Assembly (NCBI GenBank): GCA_932521035.1
Contig: OW051492.1
Span: forward strand, 7,874,001-7,938,000
DNA: 64,000 nt
Reading direction: 5' to 3'
Source: Oscheius dolichura
Lineage: Eukaryota > Nematoda > Chromadorea > Rhabditida > Rhabditidae
The position numbers and the translations under genes are program-made. Every line of letters starts with the position of its first letter. The stretch's first letter is position 1. Shown here piece after piece: positions 61,101-64,000 of the stretch. The notes under the pieces were generated by a model, which saw only the letters and a list, made by a program, of their open reading frames with translations, was not told the DNA's origin and searched no databases.

Positions 61101-62417
61101 TCTTTTTAAACAGGCTATATTAAGAACATAAAAGTTACGAAAACTTACGAAGGATGGCGTTCTGATAGTCTCCGACGCAGGTGATTTCAGGCGAGGTCTG
61201 CTCCGAAATTTGGGTATTTACATAGATCACCTCATCCCCAGGCGACTAAATTCCATTATAATTAACCTATTCTAAAGATTTCCCCACCTTTTCAAAGGAG
61301 TCCGTGTTTTGGAGTAGCCTACTGTGCCTGGATAATCTCTTATCCACGGTGACGTCCTTCAACCTCAGGGCAATGTCGACATCTCGCTGGATCTGGAAAA
61401 TGGTTAATTTCAGGGATAAATATGGTATTATTTAAAGGGAGGAGTTAGTAGTCCCATAGTAATATTATGCAGAATCTCTAGCCGAAGGGGGCCACCTCAC
61501 TAACGAGCAATCTCCGTCAATTCAATTCGCCACCCTCCCCGAGCAATCTACACTTGTTCATATAGACAAAATGAGGGAAAGGACCCGAGAAACAGGAAGA
61601 GTAGCCATGAGTCTGTCAATGGGCAGAAAGGAATGAATAGACTGGAGAAGGAGAGAGGAAATTGGTCGAGAAAAAGACGGGCTACTCATTTCCTTTGCCT
61701 CTTCGCCTTTCAGTCGGGTGATTGAGAAATAACCCTACCAAAAAACGAGAAGAGAAGAATTTGTGTGTGTGGCCTTGAGTTAGCCCGCTAAATGGAGAGA
61801 GCACCGGGAGAGGCAGCGGAAGAGAAAAGCATAACAGTTTTTTCTGACGTTTTTAGGAAGGACGCAATCTGGGTTGAAGGGGTCGTGGCGGCCGAGTCAA
61901 CCTGTTTTTGGGTCCGGAGCACCTGGTTTTGACCCATCAAAGTAAAACAAGGGTTCCAAAAGAGGGTTACGGTAGAAATGGGTTAAATCTACAGGATGCG
62001 CGAGAAAAAAAGCTCTGAGACCCATCTGACCGGTGGTGGAAAGTCATCTATCAGTGGTTTGTGGGCCACCAAAGTGGGAGGATGGAACTAAACTCAAAGA
62101 ATACCTGCATATTTCTGTCGTGTTGCTCTCGTACCCTCCTCAGCATCGCCTCAACTGCTCCATTCTCCGGCAGTGGCTTCTCCGCCGGTGGTGGACGAAC
62201 CACCGCTCCATTCGTCTGTGTCCCGTTGGTCTTCCTTCTCCTTTCCCTGGTGCTCGTCCCGCTCGACCCCAGATTACTGTCATCGTCATCAGAAGAGGAA
62301 TCTGAACCAGCTTTTATCATAGTTCTTATAAAATGGCTAGAAATGACTTACAGTAGGCTGAATGACGAATTCCCGTGATTCTATACACTGGGGCTCGTTT
62401 CGGATGATGGACGTTAT
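49168..62417 (-). CDS. dip-2: Disco-interacting protein 2 (DIP2) homologue
   Basis: Homologue of DIP2, a conserved metazoan protein with two tandem acyl-adenylate-forming (FAAL/AMP-binding-like) domains linked to lipid metabolism and neuronal morphology. Domain 1 (about 53.9-51.4 kb) has RVALIYPNTDPISFLSAFYG, VPVPMEVPLTKRDAGIQQLG, DFKREVGLWHGILASVF, ANPWSLSSCD, GRRASQLSVSGRQHSADDII and RIAVFSVNVLRDERIVIVAE. Domain 2 (about 51.1-49.2 kb) has DHVALIFPPGLDLIVAFYGC, DFTVSTTGQLAGVMVS, CLDPYSGIEFALWCLSSVYS, VSTSFGCRVNPAICMQG, LGEIWVASPHNAIGYFTVYG, VVGALDETLMLRGMRYHPVD and the end NHLNPIYVAYNS. The 5' part (57.2-55.8 kb) has RPRSKPLHEYY and DPSAPRPEGN, matching the DIP2 linker. Upstream exons at 59858-59916, about 61.15-61.39 and 62.09-62.42 kb join in frame but are less certain. 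The true N-terminus may lie beyond the window. ATG at 57215 could start a shorter form. Confidence 0.92.
54392..55655 (-). CDS. FkbM-like (Methyltransf_22-type) methyltransferase, type II membrane protein, nested in a DIP2 intron
   Basis: About 330 residues in two exons (55255-55655 and 54392-54992). It starts MSMDLSEVPLLSSHSDA; residues about 30-52 (FKLILLFVALLSGFAILHFA) form a single signal-anchor, implying a Golgi/ER lumenal enzyme. The second exon has VGSVVDGGKWVCKP, CSIYSFGLNNEVSFDKEI, GCRIYGYDRSE (SAM-binding-type acidic end of strand 2), EMLKMDIESAEHYALLPF and CQIFLEVHG. K-M-D-I-E-x-A/x-E is typical of FkbM/Methyltransf_22 proteins. It ends NNVTTTAV. It lies wholly in the DIP2 intron of about 1.9 kb, on the same strand, with its own stop codon and a TTGTGAGCAG acceptor-like site near the ATG. 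The intron carries a hairpin element. Substrate unknown. Confidence 0.82.
55108..55175. repeat. Hairpin element, copy 2 (inverted repeat)
   Basis: Arms of 20 bp: GCACCCGTACAGTCTCGGCA at 55108-55127 and TGCCGAGGTTGTACGGGTGC at 55156-55175 (two mismatches), with a 28-bp loop. It sits in the intron of the methyltransferase gene. Related to the element at about 7309-7404. Confidence 0.8.
57216..59857 (-). other. Presumed DIP2 intron without visible exons
   Basis: About 2.6 kb between the large 57.2-kb exon and a 59-bp exon at 59858-59916. Purine-rich on the plus strand with GAGAGAGA runs (near 59119-59133). No additional exon or gene is supported. Confidence 0.5.
59917..61140 (-). other. Presumed DIP2 intron without visible exons
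   Basis: About 1.2 kb with no splice-linked open frame. Low-complexity A/G-rich stretches only. Confidence 0.4.
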
Positions 62418-64000
62418 CTTTTATTGTAATTATACGCGGTCGGAGGACTATCGGGGGCTGGGTGGACACGGAGCCATTCATATCTGGAGAAGGGGATTTA
62501 GGGGGAGGAGAAGGAGAGGGAACGGGGGGAGGAGAAGACCGGAAGGAGTCAATTTCAGAAAAGGAGAGGGCCTGGAGATGGCAGGAAATGAGATCAAGGG
62601 GTCACCTCCTCCACGGGGTCAGGTTGAATTGTTACTTTTCTGGGAAACCCCGTGACTAATGCCCCACCACATGCGAGAAGGGGGAGAATTACACACTATA
62701 AGGGCAATGGGTGGACGAGAGAGTCTCCATTTGAAGATGGTGGTAATTAGCGGGTTGGAAATGAAGAGGAGGGAGGTCAACCGGTGTGCCGATGATGGCC
62801 GGGGGAATTGAGATGACTTTCTCTGTTTCTGACGGGGGGAGAGAAAGATATAACAACGGGAAGACTATAAAACAGCCTTCTCTTCTTTTTTCTGCAGAAG
62901 ATTTCGAGGTGAAAGCGACGCATAACATTATACATTACAGCGAGGAGGAGCAGGAGACTCAGCGAGGACCCAGGCGACAAAACAAATGACTTGTCCGGCG
63001 ATTTCAAGGGGCCAGCCAGGAGGTCAGAGAGATTTTTGATCTAGACGGAAGAGAGCCACAGTTAGACAGCCAAGAGGAGAAAGGCTTAGCTTTCCGGCTG
63101 AAAGGGAGGATTTCTCGTTCTCGACAAGGCGAATGGCTCTGTTTATGATTATTGGGCAACGAAGAAGGTCAATCAAGAATTTTAACTGGGTTTTGAAAAT
63201 AAAGAGGCCATAGTTAGACAGCTAAACCCTAAAATGACTAAAGACTAAAGAAGAGACCAAAAAGGTCCCCGTTCGCCCTGGCAACAGGCTGTAAACAATA
63301 ATTTCCCTCCTAATTAGCATAACACAGTCATAGGGTGAGAGGCGGGGAACATCATCGTCCCGCTGGTGCAGCCCCGACTGGCCGTTAATCCTGCCAGCCG
63401 AGGTGCCGAAAACAGGGGCTAACTGACTGGCTGAGCGGAGGTCATTCCCTCCCTTTCACTGCTGAAGGCTACGCGGAAAATACTACGGCTGGCAGCAGCT
63501 AATTTGAACAGCAGCAGAGGGCTGTGAATATCTTTCTCTCTCTTTTCGCGGTCGTCTTTTAATGACTGTACACCCGACGGGGAGGAGAGGACATCAGGGA
63601 AGGCAGTTATAACCATGTGTTGTCATATTGTTGTATTGTTGTGGAAAAAGAAAAGGGGTGCGTGAACTGCGGGGAGATGGGAAAAAAGGACCACCCCCGG
63701 AGGAACAATGGCATTTCATAGCTCCTCCCGGTGGTGGCCAAAGAGAGAAGAACCGGACAAGGTGCGACATGACAATTCGCGGTCTCTCTCTCCGATAGAG
63801 AGAAAAGGATTGAGGGGACAGTGGCTGCTGGCTGCGTGTTTTGCATATTGATTGTGATTGATTCGATCTCTGTTATGGGATAGCGGGGAGACGCGAACTT
63901 GATCGGATTGAGAAGAGGAAAAAGCAGGATAATAAGGAGGGGAAGAAGGGGAGTGGAACTGTAGAACACCCTCTGGCAGGGAATAGTGGCAGGAAGGGGA
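62418..64000. other. Region upstream of the most 5' DIP2 exon seen
   Basis: About 1.6 kb of plus-strand purine-rich DNA. No exon is supported. It may be a further DIP2 intron or its promoter; the DMAP1-binding-like N-terminus of DIP2 was not found in the window. Confidence 0.4.

Noticed and set aside
1..64000. Search for reverse transcriptase, transposase, integrase or viral genes
   Set aside because: No convincing motif was seen in any frame. The mobile-element signals are small non-coding hairpins and repeats.

Overview
This is a eukaryotic window, most probably from a nematode. Nearly every gene is split by short introns (mostly about 25-60 bp) ending in TTTTAG or TTTCAG. A splice-acceptor-like site lies a few bases upstream of most start codons, as expected for spliced-leader trans-splicing. 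There are nematode-type families: a chemoreceptor resembling the Srx class and an expanded family of F-box proteins with an F-box-associated region. A satellite carries the nematode telomere hexamer TTAGGC. I cannot name the species. No bacterial genes, RNA genes or CRISPR arrays were seen.

Layout. 0.16-9.26 kb (minus strand): four tandem paralogous F-box genes. 10.16-13.65 kb (plus): an AT-rich, many-exon gene that aligns collinearly with FANCM/Mph1 helicases but has lost the ATP-binding and DExH residues, so it looks like a pseudo-helicase. 14.02-16.23 kb (plus): battenin/CLN3. 17.76-24.09 kb and 26.40-28.50 kb (plus): four more F-box paralogs, one with a 41-bp satellite in an intron. 28.5-36.5 kb: about 8 kb of pyrimidine-rich DNA with no convincing gene and one long palindromic element. 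36.5-38.8 kb: a small unknown gene convergent with an Srx-like receptor. 40.4-44.07 kb: an AT-rich block flanked by direct copies of a short repeat, holding mitochondrial ribosomal protein L13, an SLC25A44-type mitochondrial carrier and the 3' end of an unidentified gene. 45.06-48.07 kb (minus): an F-box gene and a relative without a visible F-box. 49.17-62.4 kb (minus): a DIP2 homologue (two tandem acyl-adenylate-forming domains), with an FkbM-like methyltransferase gene nested in one intron on the same strand.

How it fits together. Conserved single-copy genes (CLN3, MRPL13, SLC25A44, DIP2) are interspersed with fast-evolving accessory genes. The F-box paralogs share an architecture I do not recognise as a named family: an N-terminal Met-Gly myristoylation-like start and acidic stretch, an F-box, an F-box-associated region, and a C-terminal Cys-x2-Cys-x4-Cys-x-His module. 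They would be substrate adaptors of SCF ubiquitin ligases, possibly membrane-anchored. The pseudo-FANCM gene and the F-box family are the most interesting items. Exon structures were assembled by eye from splice signals and reading frame, so individual junctions may be off.
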